DNA of 13,908 nucleotides from Conoideocrella luteorostrata (GCA_032433595.1 JASWJB010000585.1:1-13908); one strand, 5' to 3'; positions 1 through 7,901 are shown, counted from the stretch's first letter. Notes: generated from the sequence alone by a model not told the origin. Numbers and translations: made by a program.

Positions 1-261
1 GCTGCTGCTGCTGCTGTGCCGCTGATTGCGGTGACATCCACGGGTCGGCGGGACCCAACAACCAGCTTGAGGCGATATATGACCCGGTTGCACCACAAGA
101 ACTGCTGGAACAAAAAATCATTTGACCCCATTCTGTCTGTGAGAACGATCTTTTGATGGTCCAGAGTCGTGCCTGGTGATGAAAGAGTGCTCACGTGATT
201 TGTTGATGATGGGATTTCTGTCTGTGTATGTGAACTTGTTGGCTAACAACACCTTTTATAG
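1..261 (+). other. 3' part of a long intron of the RRM gene (gene continues left of the window)
   Basis: This stretch precedes the first visible coding exon and ends in a good acceptor: a branch-like CTAAC at 243-247 and TTTTATAG ending at 261. The conserved start of RRM1 (the RNP2 strand) is not encoded here in any frame, so that exon must lie to the left and this intron is at least 261 nt, long for this window. It opens with a short GCT run (1-15) and contains a TCACGTGA palindrome at 191-198. The upstream donor is not visible. Confidence 0.65.
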
Positions 262-1267
262 TGAGTCTGTTTCGATCCCAAAGAACCCTCGCACCGACCG
301 CCCCGTTGGGTACGCCTTCGTTGATCTTTCCACTCCATCAGAGGCTGAGCGCGCTATTGCTGAGCTCTCTGGCAAAGAGATCCTTGAGCGCAAGGTCTCT
401 GTCCAGCTTGCTCGCAAGCCTGAGGCTGCTGGTGAGAAGACCGAGGGTGCCAATGGCGAAGGATCTGGTGCTGAGGGCTCTCGCCGTCGTGCTTCTGGTC
501 GCGGCCGGGGTCGCGGCCGTGGCCGTGGAGGACGTGGAGCTCGCGGTGGTCGCACCGGCGTAAGTTTTCTTGCTCACTGTCACCTTATACCAAAGTATAA
601 CAATCTAACAACCCCTGGCCAAACAGGACGCCGGCGAAGAGAAGAAAGAAGGCGAAACTGCAACTGCCGCACCCGATGCTGCGGCTGCCCCTGTCGAAGC
701 TGAGGGCACCACTGAGGTTCAACCATTGAAGGACATCACAAACCAAACCCAGAACAAGACTGACTCGAATATAAAGACTAAGAACCAGGCACGTCCCCAG
801 CGCGAGCGTCGTGAGCGCGGCCCCCCTGCCGATGGCATTCCTTCCAAGACCAAGGTCATGGTTGCCAACCTCCCCTACGACTTGACTGAGGAGAAGGTAA
901 GCTTGAAATGCCCCATGTCCGGAAACATTACACGGAAGCTGACCATCATGTGCAGCTCATTGAACTTTTCAAGGCATTTGAGCCTTCCTCTGCCAAGATC
1001 GCTCTTCGACCTATCCCACGATTCATGATCAAGAAGCTCCAGGCTCGCGGTGAGGCTCGCAAGGGCCGTGGTTTTGGGTTTGTTACCCTTGCTACTGAGG
1101 AACTTCAGCAGAAGGCTGTTTCTGAGATGAATGGCAAGGAAATCGAAGGCCGTGAAATCGCTGTCAAGGTCGCCATCGACAGCCCTGACAAGACCGACGA
1201 GGAGGCCAACGCTCCTCAGGAAGAGATCAAGGAGGCTGATGCCACCCCAGCCACCGCCGCTGCCTAA
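262..1267 (+). CDS. RRM-RGG-RRM RNA-binding protein, Sbp1-like (5' partial)
   Basis: This is a cytoplasmic or nucleolar mRNA-binding protein by family. The RRM-RGG-RRM order is that of yeast Sbp1, a P-body-associated translational repressor whose RGG box contacts eIF4G. Visible exons are 262-559, 627-896 and 956-1267, giving 292 codons in frame before TAA (1265-1267). The first visible base is the third base of a split codon. Introns 560-626 and 897-955 have GTAAG donors and CTAAC/CTGAC branch sites. RRM1 lacks its first strand (upstream) but keeps RNP1, GYAFVDLS. An acidic-to-basic linker then leads into a GRGRGRGRGRGGRGARGG box (nt 499-554). RRM2 has RNP2 VMVANLPYD and RNP1 KGRGFGFVTL, with an extended loop (RPIPRFMIKKL) between strands 2 and 3. 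The C-terminus is short, acidic and Ala-rich. The intron at 897 splits RRM2 just before helix 1. The architecture is clear; orthology to Sbp1 rather than another RGG/RRM protein is inferred. Confidence 0.88.
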
Positions 1268-2351
1268 GTGCGTGGCTTGTCTCTTACTTTCCTAGGCAAA
1301 GGTTATGCTAGATGACTTGGGATGGTTCCCTGCCTGAATGAAAATAATTACGACGATTCTCCAACTCACATCTCTTATGGTATATGCTCGTTGATCTTTA
1401 GTTTTGGCAAGTCGAGGGAGCAGTCATGGGCACTGGTTCATACTCCGGAGAAATTTTCATCGTATAGATTGTGCGGTGAATATTCTGAGGCGATGGATGC
1501 TACAGTGGATTGACTGTCTTGCTTGCTCTCATGCAGTCTTAATATCTTCACACGTGGGAGAAATAATTCAACATGTGTTATCAGGGGGGGAATTGTACAT
1601 GTAGTGCTGTTCTATTGTCATCTTGGTCCATATGGTTCGGACTTTGGCGATTAGAATGGGATGCTTATTCAGCTGCCATTTTGATAACAGACTCAGCGAT
1701 ATTTGACACTCGCTCCAAGAACATTACGCATTCTGTCGTAGGTTGAAGTGCAATGCGCTATAGAATGTGCTTCGTGACGTGTGATGGCTGAGGATGTGGA
1801 ATAGCCGCACTAGTTGTGTGGAGTCGCGTGCTGGAATTGAAAAAAAAAAAAAAAGACAAATACTCTACTTATAGATAGAGCGTTACGATAATGCTATACC
1901 GTGAAGTCTCAATGCACTTATCTCGTTGGATTACTCGCCGGGCAATGACAGTTAGGAATAGGAGTGTTAAGCCTGGATCTGGAATTAGCAACTAGGTTAC
2001 CCTTACCCACAAGAGACAACCAATTCAGGGGGGTTAAGGCTGGAGTTGCCCCGCCCACCAATTGCACTGTTTGAGTTCAAGCCGACCATCACTTGGCCAC
2101 GCCAGCGACGACAAGAGAGACAACGACGGTAGAAACAGCGACGAGAGAAATAGAGACGGCATCCAGCGGCGCGTGCCACGCTTCCCTTGCTGAGCGACAG
2201 CCATACGGCAACGAGGCATCGGCTCGGTTCCTGAACCCCTTACGGAGTACGGGGCACGTGAAGTAAACGACGTCTCGATCGCATCGCATACTTGCTTGAC
2301 CGACACCGTTTCATCTCCAACAACCTTTCGGGCGCAGCTCCTCAAGACGCA
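1268..2351. other. intergenic: 3' UTR of RRM gene and promoter/5' leader of the ArfGAP gene
   Basis: No convincing gene is present; the short open frames (up to about 103 codons) have no recognisable domain. Visible elements are an A15 homopolymer at 1840-1854, a GC-box-like CCCCGCCC at 2049-2056, TACGGAGTAC at 2241-2250, and CACGTG at 1551-1556 and 2255-2260. The last two elements of the 2241-2260 pair lie about 100 nt before the ArfGAP start codon, where a proximal promoter would be expected. Confidence 0.6.
2241..2260. promoter_or_regulatory. TACGGAGTAC plus CACGTG in the ArfGAP proximal promoter
   Basis: TACGGAGTAC (2241-2250) and the E-box palindrome CACGTG (2255-2260) sit 4 nt apart, about 92 nt before the ArfGAP ATG. 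The same 10-mer recurs at 7496-7505 before the carbamoyl-phosphate synthase gene. CACGTG is the classic bHLH site (Cbf1/Pho4/SREBP class). Binding here is inferred only from sequence and position. Confidence 0.35.
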
Positions 2352-3670
2352 ATGGCTTCCAAGGCGATGTGGGAGGTCGATCCCGAGACTCGATCCAAGG
2401 TATGCTGGCTAAACTGTGCTCCCCTGAAGCCATAGACGGACAGCATAACGTTATTATATGCATCCCCGGCCTGAGTACTGACCACCCATCACTAGCTGGC
2501 CGCACTCCAAAAGGAATCCAAAAACAACATCTGCTGCGACTGCGGTGCCCCATCGCCGCAATGGGCGTCCCCTAAGTTCGGTATATTTATTTGCCTCTCT
2601 TGCGCTGGCGTTCACCGTGGTCTTGGTGTACACATTTCCTTTGTGCGAAGCATCTCCATGGATGCATTCAAGGCGAGCGAAATCGAGCGCATGCGACTAG
2701 GTGGCAATGAAGGCTGGAGGAAATTCTTCAATGAGCACGAGGATACGGAGATGCGAGGTATTACTTGGGATGATGCTACCATCGCGGAGCGCTACAGTGG
2801 TGAGGTTGGCGAGGAGTGGAAGGAGAGACTTTCATGCCAAGTCGAGGGAAAGGAATATATACCAGGCGAGAAGAAGCCTGCTGCTGCGGTGCCTGCGGCC
2901 AAGGCGACATCATCACCAGGCCCTGGTGGCCAAAGACTAGGCTCGAGGACCGGAACACCGTTGAGCCACTCAACAAGCCGGAGCCAGAGCCCTGGACGAA
3001 CGGGCGGTGCTGGACCTGGCGGCAAAGTTAGAGTGGACGACAAGTACTTCTCTAAGCTGGGCGCCGAGAACGCCTCGAGATCAGCCGATCTCCCTCCTAG
3101 TCAGGGGGGGAAGTACGCTGGGTTTGGCAATACGCCTGCCGTAGCACCAGCAAATCAGGGCAGTATACCGAATTTTGATGATTTGCAGAAGGACCCTATG
3201 GCGGCGCTTACGAAGGGGTTCGGATGGTTTACGTCAACCGTTAGCAAGACAGCCAAAACTGTGAATGATGGGTACATTCAGCCCACTGCAAAGCAGGTAC
3301 GTTCTCAACCCTATTTACGCATCACTCGATTCAATTAGGTCACGAAATAATGATATGCCATGAACAGATTGCAGAAGGTGACTTCGCCAAGCAAGCTCAG
3401 CTTACGGCCGCCCAATTCGCCAAACAAGCCCAAATGGCGGGGAAATCTGCTCAAGATGGCTTCACCCGCTTCGTTGAGGGCAACGATGGTCAACGGAGAA
3501 ATGCACCACTTGACGAGACCCGCAAAGATTTTTGGGATGATTTTTCGAGTTTGGCTGAGCAGAACAAGCAGGCTAATAATTCGATTGGGACGAGTGCGAT
3601 GGGTATGGGAAAGAGAGGCGGTGCGGGGGCGGCACCGGCAAAGAAGAAGGATGAGTGGGATGATTGGTAA
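2352..3670 (+). CDS. gcs1: Arf GTPase-activating protein, Gcs1/ArfGAP1 type
   Basis: It stimulates GTP hydrolysis on Arf1, driving COPI coat cycling at the Golgi and post-Golgi trafficking. Exons are 2352-2399, 2496-3296 and 3368-3670, all joined in phase 0, giving 383 aa (yeast Gcs1 is about 350). Intron 1 has a CTGAC branch at 2478-2482. The acceptor at 3367 is preferred because the AG 7 nt later breaks the frame. The ArfGAP zinc finger uses C29, C32, C49 and C52 (CX2CX16CX2C), followed by the arginine finger R57 in [12 protein letters not shown] Ser/Pro/Gly-rich linker spans about 105-245. Around 249-280, [19 protein letters not shown] is rich in Gly/Ser/Thr with spaced aromatics, as in ALPS curvature-sensing helices. 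Residues 290-315 form a Gln/Ala helix (FAKQAQL repeats). The protein ends in DEWDDW, the Trp-based acidic tail that binds coatomer delta-COP in this family. The start is at [11 protein letters not shown], which matches the usual N-terminus. Confidence 0.95.
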
Positions 3671-4240
3671 TTTGGAGGGAGGCATGGATGCGGCCAGACT
3701 ATCGTCGGCAGTTTGGGGATCATGAAAGGTGGCCGTGTTATCTACTTTAATTTACGAGTTATATTTGATGCGTGTTTGTCGAATGTAGTGAAAATTATTG
3801 GCCGAATGATGGATACTGATGATGCGAATAGCCGCAAACCTGTGACTAGTTTCCGGATAGCCGCGTCGCGACTGATTACAGGTTTGCAGCTGGTGCCAAC
3901 TAGCGACAGCTGGAATCTATCTGTGTTTGCTCCTGCCCAAACTCTCGCCTCCTCCTGCTCAGATACCACCATTTGGGCCCTCTGCCCCTTCTGTCTGCAT
4001 ACATGGGATCAATTTTGGCAAGATAATTTGGTGACGACTGAGTCTTAACCTTCAACATGCCTGCGGAGACTCTGTAAAGAATTTAAAGAATTCGCCATAC
4101 CAGCTAAACCAAGCCCAGATCGAGCAGACACCTTGTACACATCGTGGTCAAACTTTCTTCAGTTCACGAGCGGCTTGCAAAAGCATTTGACGTTTACTCT
4201 AGCTTGTTGCCAGGAAATAACTCACCGCGAAGAGTGCAAC
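3671..4240. other. intergenic: ArfGAP 3' UTR and zinc-finger gene promoter
   Basis: No credible gene: an open frame from 3713 to 4048 begins only at a non-ATG codon and shows no domain. The stretch holds a 10-bp perfect inverted repeat (3834-3843 with 3878-3887), a direct repeat ATAGCCGC (3828-3835 and 3857-3864), and a minimal ORF encoding MPAETL (4057-4077). That ORF could act as a uORF if transcription of the zinc-finger gene starts upstream of it. Confidence 0.55.
3834..3887. repeat. imperfect inverted repeat, 10-bp perfect arms
   Basis: GCAAACCTGT (3834-3843) and its exact reverse complement ACAGGTTTGC (3878-3887) flank a 34-nt spacer. Pairing can continue about 6 bp inward with one mismatch and two G-T pairs. 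It lies about 165 nt after the ArfGAP stop, so it could be an RNA hairpin in a 3' UTR, a protein-binding site or chance. Confidence 0.6.
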
Positions 4241-5416
4241 ATGCCGGTCAATTGGTTTCAGGAGCTTGATCTATATTTGAACAATGCTGGACAAAATCGT
4301 CGACAACACTCCTGCGATCATTGCGTCATGGAATTTGAGAGCCAGGAGTCTCTTCAAAAACATCAAGAGCAACACTGCAATTATTGCAACAGATACTTCT
4401 ACAGCCCCAAAGCTCTTCAGAGGCATCTAACACATATGCGTTTCCAACCTCACCCATTCTACTGCGAAGAATGCGACAGACGCTTTAGGTCGTTCAAAAG
4501 TCTTAAAAGCCATTTCTACGGTGCCGATTGTCATCTTCACTGTCGGATCTGCCAGACTGAGTTCCGGAGTGGTGATGATTATAAACAGCATCGTCGTCGA
4601 GACGTCTGTGGGCGTTTCTGTGAATTCTGCGAAAAGGCGTTTGGTACTAAGGCAGAATTCGAACAACATCTGGACGAGGTTGATGCACATCGCTACTGCG
4701 AGATCTGTGACAAGTATTTGCACTCTATGATGGGCTTATTGAGACACCACGAGAGGTCACGATACCACCGCGAGAGGGCTGAACATCAACAACAAACTCG
4801 ACCAGAGTTAATGAACGGAATTCAAAAGCCAGCTAAAATCACTGGGATCACTGCAACTGTTCGGCTGCCGCCAACGCATGTGAGTCGTGGCATGCAGACG
4901 TATTATCAGACGTCCATGTCGGGCACACAGACTACGCCACCTATCAATACCTCGGCGATGGGTACACAGACTGAGGCATGTCCAATCACCGATGCTACTA
5001 ATGAAATCAGGGATGAGGACAACCAGGGAATATATATGGACCAATGTCCAAAATGTTCTGAAGAATTCGAGTCCTCTGGTAGCATGGTGTTGCACTGGGA
5101 GACAGGAATTTGCACATCAGGGATTAATGACTGCTTAGTTGACGACCTGGCCCGTACGTTTTTCCAGGGCAAACAATATGTTCATGATGAGCCTGGTGAA
5201 CTATGGTACAAATGCCCAACCTGTCAAGAGGAGTGTACGTACATAAGTGCGTTGATAAGCCACGCGGAGAGTGACGCATGCGAAGAAAATTTGGTATGTA
5301 AGGCACCCTTGCGCTTGTTCTTGGAGTTCCTTCGACGTCGAACTTTACAATGTGGTGGATACATCAGCCAGTCACACTCTGGTTTGAAAGATGGCAGGGC
5401 CGACGTAGTGACATAA
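4241..5416 (+). CDS. multi-C2H2/C2HC zinc-finger protein with TQT motifs
   Basis: A nucleic-acid-binding zinc-finger protein of unknown target. The start chosen is the first in-frame ATG (MPVNWFQELDL), 16 codons before the first finger ligand region; the frame stays open upstream to about 4133 without ATG. It runs 391 aa in one exon. Eight fingers share a CX2CX12H core: ligands begin at C25, C46, C75, C101, C127, C153, C269 and C325. The first ends H41/H45, the second has a short HX2H (H62/H65), fingers 5 and 6 end in HX6H (H150, H176), and fingers 4, 7 and 8 end in Cys (C123, C291, C347), making them C2HC. A polar stretch 178-265 separates six N-terminal from two C-terminal fingers and holds MQT (218), YQT (222), TQT (229) and TQT (242). 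The tail includes LRLFLEFLRRR. A possible alternative intron (GTATGT 5294 to CAG 5367) would give a different open C-terminus ending at 5460; the unspliced form is preferred because the LRRR-type end looks conserved. Confidence 0.82.
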   Translation: MPVNWFQELDLYLNNAGQNRRQHSCDHCVMEFESQESLQKHQEQHCNYCNRYFYSPKALQRHLTHMRFQPHPFYCEECDRRFRSFKSLKSHFYGADCHLHCRICQTEFRSGDDYKQHRRRDVCGRFCEFCEKAFGTKAEFEQHLDEVDAHRYCEICDKYLHSMMGLLRHHERSRYHRERAEHQQQTRPELMNGIQKPAKITGITATVRLPPTHVSRGMQTYYQTSMSGTQTTPPINTSAMGTQTEACPITDATNEIRDEDNQGIYMDQCPKCSEEFESSGSMVLHWETGICTSGINDCLVDDLARTFFQGKQYVHDEPGELWYKCPTCQEECTYISALISHAESDACEENLVCKAPLRLFLEFLRRRTLQCGGYISQSHSGLKDGRADVVT

Positions 5417-5713
5417 ATGGATTTGAGGGCTGTATATCAAGGTCCAAACTGGTCCAATGAACCTTGTAGCTATAACTTCCATAATCAATGGCTACCACTT
5501 GCAATAACGGCTGGCTCGAAATATTTGTTTGTGGCTCGAGACGGAGTTCCGACTTTAACTCCAGAAGCTGCGTAGTTAACGTTCACGTGACTCCGGTTGG
5601 AGGTGGGAGCCGGTCTTAGCCGGGAGTACTCGGGCCCATGACGGCAACGGACAACGGCTGAGACTTTACGTTCTTCCCGTAACGTTGCAGAGCCATTGAA
5701 TCAAATAATCACC
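5417..5713 (+). promoter_or_regulatory. promoter and 5' leader of the ETF beta gene
   Basis: A 297-nt gap between the zinc-finger stop and the ETF beta start, so the promoter is compact. It holds an 8-bp palindrome TCACGTGA at 5583-5590 (bHLH-type site) and GGAGTAC at 5623-5629. The start codon lies in a good context (ATCACCATGT). No clear TATA box is seen near the start. Confidence 0.45.
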
Positions 5714-6692
5714 ATGTCTGCTCTACGGATTCTTGTTCCCGTCAAGCGGGTTATTGACTATGCTGTATGGAGCCTTTGCAATATGCTGATGACAGCCCCA
5801 ACTCGTTGCTTTGGCCGCGCAGAAACTAACGTTGAGCTTGTGCGGTGCCGTCATAGGTTAAGCCTCGGGTCAACAAGGCGCAGACGGCCGTCGAAACGGC
5901 CGGCGTCAAGCACTCAATGAACCCTTTCGATGAACTTTCCGTGGAGGAGTCAGTCCGTATTCGCGAGAAGAAACGAGCCCCCGGTGGCGTTGAAGACATC
6001 TGCGCCATCTCAGCTGGTCCCCCGAAATCCCAGGATATTCTGCGGACCGCTATGGCCATGGGTGCCGATCGTGGCATTCACGTCGAGGTCAAGGATGGCG
6101 AGGAGTTGGAGCCGCTCACCATCGCTAAGCTGCTGAAGAAGGCTGCCGAGGAGCAGAAGAGCAATCTCGTCATTCTCGGCAAGCAGAGCATTGATGACGA
6201 TGCCAACCAGACTGGCCAGATGCTGGCTGGTCTGCTAAACTGGCCGCAGGCTACACAAGCTAGTAAAGTTGAATTTGGAGAGGGTGACTCTGTCACTGTG
6301 ACCAAGGAGGTCGATGGTGGTGTGGAAACTATTCGCGCAAAGCTGCCCATGATTATCACGACCGACTTACGACTCAACGAACCTCGGTATGCGAGCTTAC
6401 CAAATATTATGAAGGCGAAGAAGAAGAAGCTGGATAAGAAGACTTTGAAGGACTTTGGTTTGGAGAATGAGAAGCGTCTGAAGGTGCTCAAAGTGGCGGG
6501 TGAGTACTTTTTAGCCCACGGCTAACTTCGTGTAAAGCCTAGCTGTCCTAAACCCAACTTCTTTTGATTGAACTGGTTTAATGCTAATTTTTTTTTTTTT
6601 TTGGGTTAGAGCCCCCGACGAGACAGGGTGGTGGAAAGGTCGAAGACGTAGATGGTTTGATTGGCAAGTTAAAGGAGCTGGGTGCTTTGTAG
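5714..6692 (+). CDS. etfB: electron transfer flavoprotein subunit beta (mitochondrial)
   Basis: With the alpha subunit it forms the FAD/AMP heterodimer of the mitochondrial matrix. It accepts electrons from acyl-CoA and related dehydrogenases and passes them to ETF-ubiquinone oxidoreductase (yeast counterpart Cir1). Exons are 5714-5764, 5857-6499 and 6610-6692, totalling 258 aa (human about 255). Intron 1 has a CTAAC branch at 5825-5829; intron 2 splits a Glu codon (G|AG) and carries T15 before its acceptor. The N-terminus [18 protein letters not shown] is typical, and no classical cleavable presequence is obvious, as in other ETF betas. The AMP-binding segment is [16 protein letters not shown] (122-137). 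The family signature has K167-E-V-D-G-G-V-E174 and P181-M-I-I-T. The dehydrogenase-recognition loop is [15 protein letters not shown] with its anchor Leu at 198. Reading through intron 2 would lose the conserved [13 protein letters not shown] end, so the three-exon model is firm. Confidence 0.97.
6588..6602 (+). repeat. T15 tract at the 3' end of ETF beta intron 2
   Basis: Fifteen consecutive T precede the acceptor GGGTTAG (ending 6609). The run extends the polypyrimidine tract of the intron and follows a CTAAT branch-like site at 6584-6588. Confidence 0.8.
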
Positions 6693-6929
6693 ACGAGCTT
6701 AACATTAAAACGTCATGTGGATATGATGGCAGCGTGCACGATGAGTGGTGAACAACGGGAATGTATAAACTGGAGCATAGATGTAAAACAGAACGAATTG
6801 TTCTGTATCTCACGTGTGTCGTTTACAGTTGTCATAATGCGGTGATACAAGGCTTAATAACTGAGGGATCAGCGTGACGGTGATAAAGGTCTTGTGGTGA
6901 CGATTGCTAAGCCCCCTAAATTGATAAGT

Positions 6930-6936
6930 TGACTCA
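6930..6936. promoter_or_regulatory. TGACTCA, consensus Gcn4/CpcA (cross-pathway control) site
   Basis: A perfect TGACTCA lies about 970 nt before the uORF of the arginine-specific carbamoyl-phosphate synthase gene. In fungi this gene is a known target of general amino-acid control through Gcn4/CPC1/CpcA. A 7-mer can occur by chance, and this one is distal. A one-mismatch copy, TGACTCT, sits at 7996-8002 in the first leader intron. Confidence 0.4.
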
Positions 6937-7490
6937 AGAAATGTTGCTCAGCATTTTCTGCATGGAAGTTGCAGCCAACACCACGTGCCCATCTACTTGT
7001 TCAAGGCTGGACTGGCCCCGTCCTCTGGAGTACTAGAAGACAGCTGAGGATAGAGGCTTAACTCTCGCTAATGGTCGAGCATGAATGCGAGAACTCTGCC
7101 ACACCTTCATCGCCCGCGAAGAACTGGAGACAGATGTGGTGTAACATTGCCCGTTCCACGGGGACTGCACATAAACACCGAAATGGCGTGGGACAGACGA
7201 ATAAGCCGACGATGTGAAACGCTTGCACCTCATGGACAATGGCAACATAGTAATACCGGAAAACGCAATGTGACATGGATGGAAACAATTGGCACCTCGT
7301 AGCAGTAAAACCAGCATACTTCAGACTCGGAACTCCACGCCGCATACTCCGAGTGACGGTAGATGCCTCATGCAGGCCTCGGGTGATGCGTTTGCGGTGG
7401 GCTCCCTGCGTCAGGCTGGCCAGACTTGTCGAAGCCCAACGATATCGGCGGATGTTGCTCACGCTCGCGACCCAGAGAGGTCAAGTGGTG

Positions 7491-7502
7491 CTCCGTACGG
7501 AG
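7491..7502. repeat. 12-bp perfect palindrome CTCCGTACGGAG
   Basis: The sequence is identical to its reverse complement. It is followed by TAC, so it also contains TACGGAGTAC (7496-7505), shared with 2241-2250. Both copies are intergenic and upstream of plus-strand genes. Confidence 0.7.
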
Positions 7503-7686
7503 TACATTTACCCCACATCCTGCCACCTGCATCAAAAATACAGCACCATTTCCAGCGAGAATTGCAACGACGGTCGGCACCTGAATGGCCCAAGGCTGCA
7601 ATTGGCCCAATCAGTAAGCTCCGTTTGTCACATACTTCCTTATCAGTCCAGCGGCATTGCACTAACGATATGGAAGGGGCCGGGTG

Positions 7687-7772
7687 TTTTTTTTTTCTTC
7701 CCCTTCCTCGCCGCTTCTTGCCGTCTCGCCCGCATTTTCCCTCTTCTTCTTCCTTACCTTTTCCCCTCCACG
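7687..7772 (+). promoter_or_regulatory. pyrimidine-rich tract upstream of the cpa1 leader
   Basis: Long T and C/T runs (T10 at 7687-7696, then TTCCCCTTCC and CTCTTCTTCTTCC) end about 130 nt before the attenuator uORF. CT-rich tracts of this kind often precede transcription start sites in highly expressed Aspergillus genes. The start point itself cannot be fixed from sequence. Confidence 0.5.
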
Positions 7773-7901
7773 CATCAGCTTCAGACAATCCTCAGAAAAC
7801 ATAACAGCTGCGCAACCAACCCAATTTATTTCCATCTACAACAGAGTGCCACCGAGCCTCGCTTTTCATCACGCTGACCAGCTTGCTTTGAATCCGCCCT
7901 T

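Larger units (their letters stand above)
6693..7901 (+). promoter_or_regulatory. ETF beta 3' flank and long promoter/leader of the arginine carbamoyl-phosphate synthase gene
   Basis: About 1.2 kb without a convincing gene. The open frames of 134 to 200 codons within 7058-7877 overlap each other on both strands, show no domains and partly translate a C/T-rich tract. Visible elements are CACGTG at 6811-6816 and 6982-6987, the Gcn4/CpcA-type site TGACTCA at 6930-6936, GGAGTAC at 7027-7033, the palindrome CTCCGTACGGAG at 7491-7502, and a pyrimidine-rich tract at 7687-7772 typical of sites just upstream of transcription starts in filamentous fungi. Confidence 0.6.

Noticed and set aside
1..15. GCT trinucleotide repeat at the left edge as coding polyalanine
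   Set aside because: The frame that would encode alanine leads to non-RRM sequence and a stop, and cannot join the exon at 262; too short to call a microsatellite.
176..261. Possible intronic C/D snoRNA (GTGATGA at 176-182)
   Set aside because: No CTGA D box and no terminal stem are found downstream within the intron.
908..955. ATG at 908 as an independent start of the second RRM
   Set aside because: Sequence before 956 is intron 897-955. Splicing 896 to 956 restores an unbroken RRM2 (LTEEK joined to LIELFKAF).
1840..1854. A15 run as a retroposed poly(A) tail
   Set aside because: No upstream processed-gene sequence or target-site duplication is visible; a simple homopolymer is enough.
3713..4048. 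111-codon frame after the ArfGAP gene
   Set aside because: Starts at TTG, has no domain, and includes the inverted repeat; best explained as 3' UTR plus promoter.
7058..7462. 134-codon minus-strand frame
   Set aside because: No domain, overlaps several other frames, and sits in the cpa1 promoter.
7275..7877. 200- and 171-codon plus-strand frames before cpa1
   Set aside because: They overlap in different frames, translate a pyrimidine-rich promoter tract (Phe/Ser/Pro/Leu runs), and have no domain.
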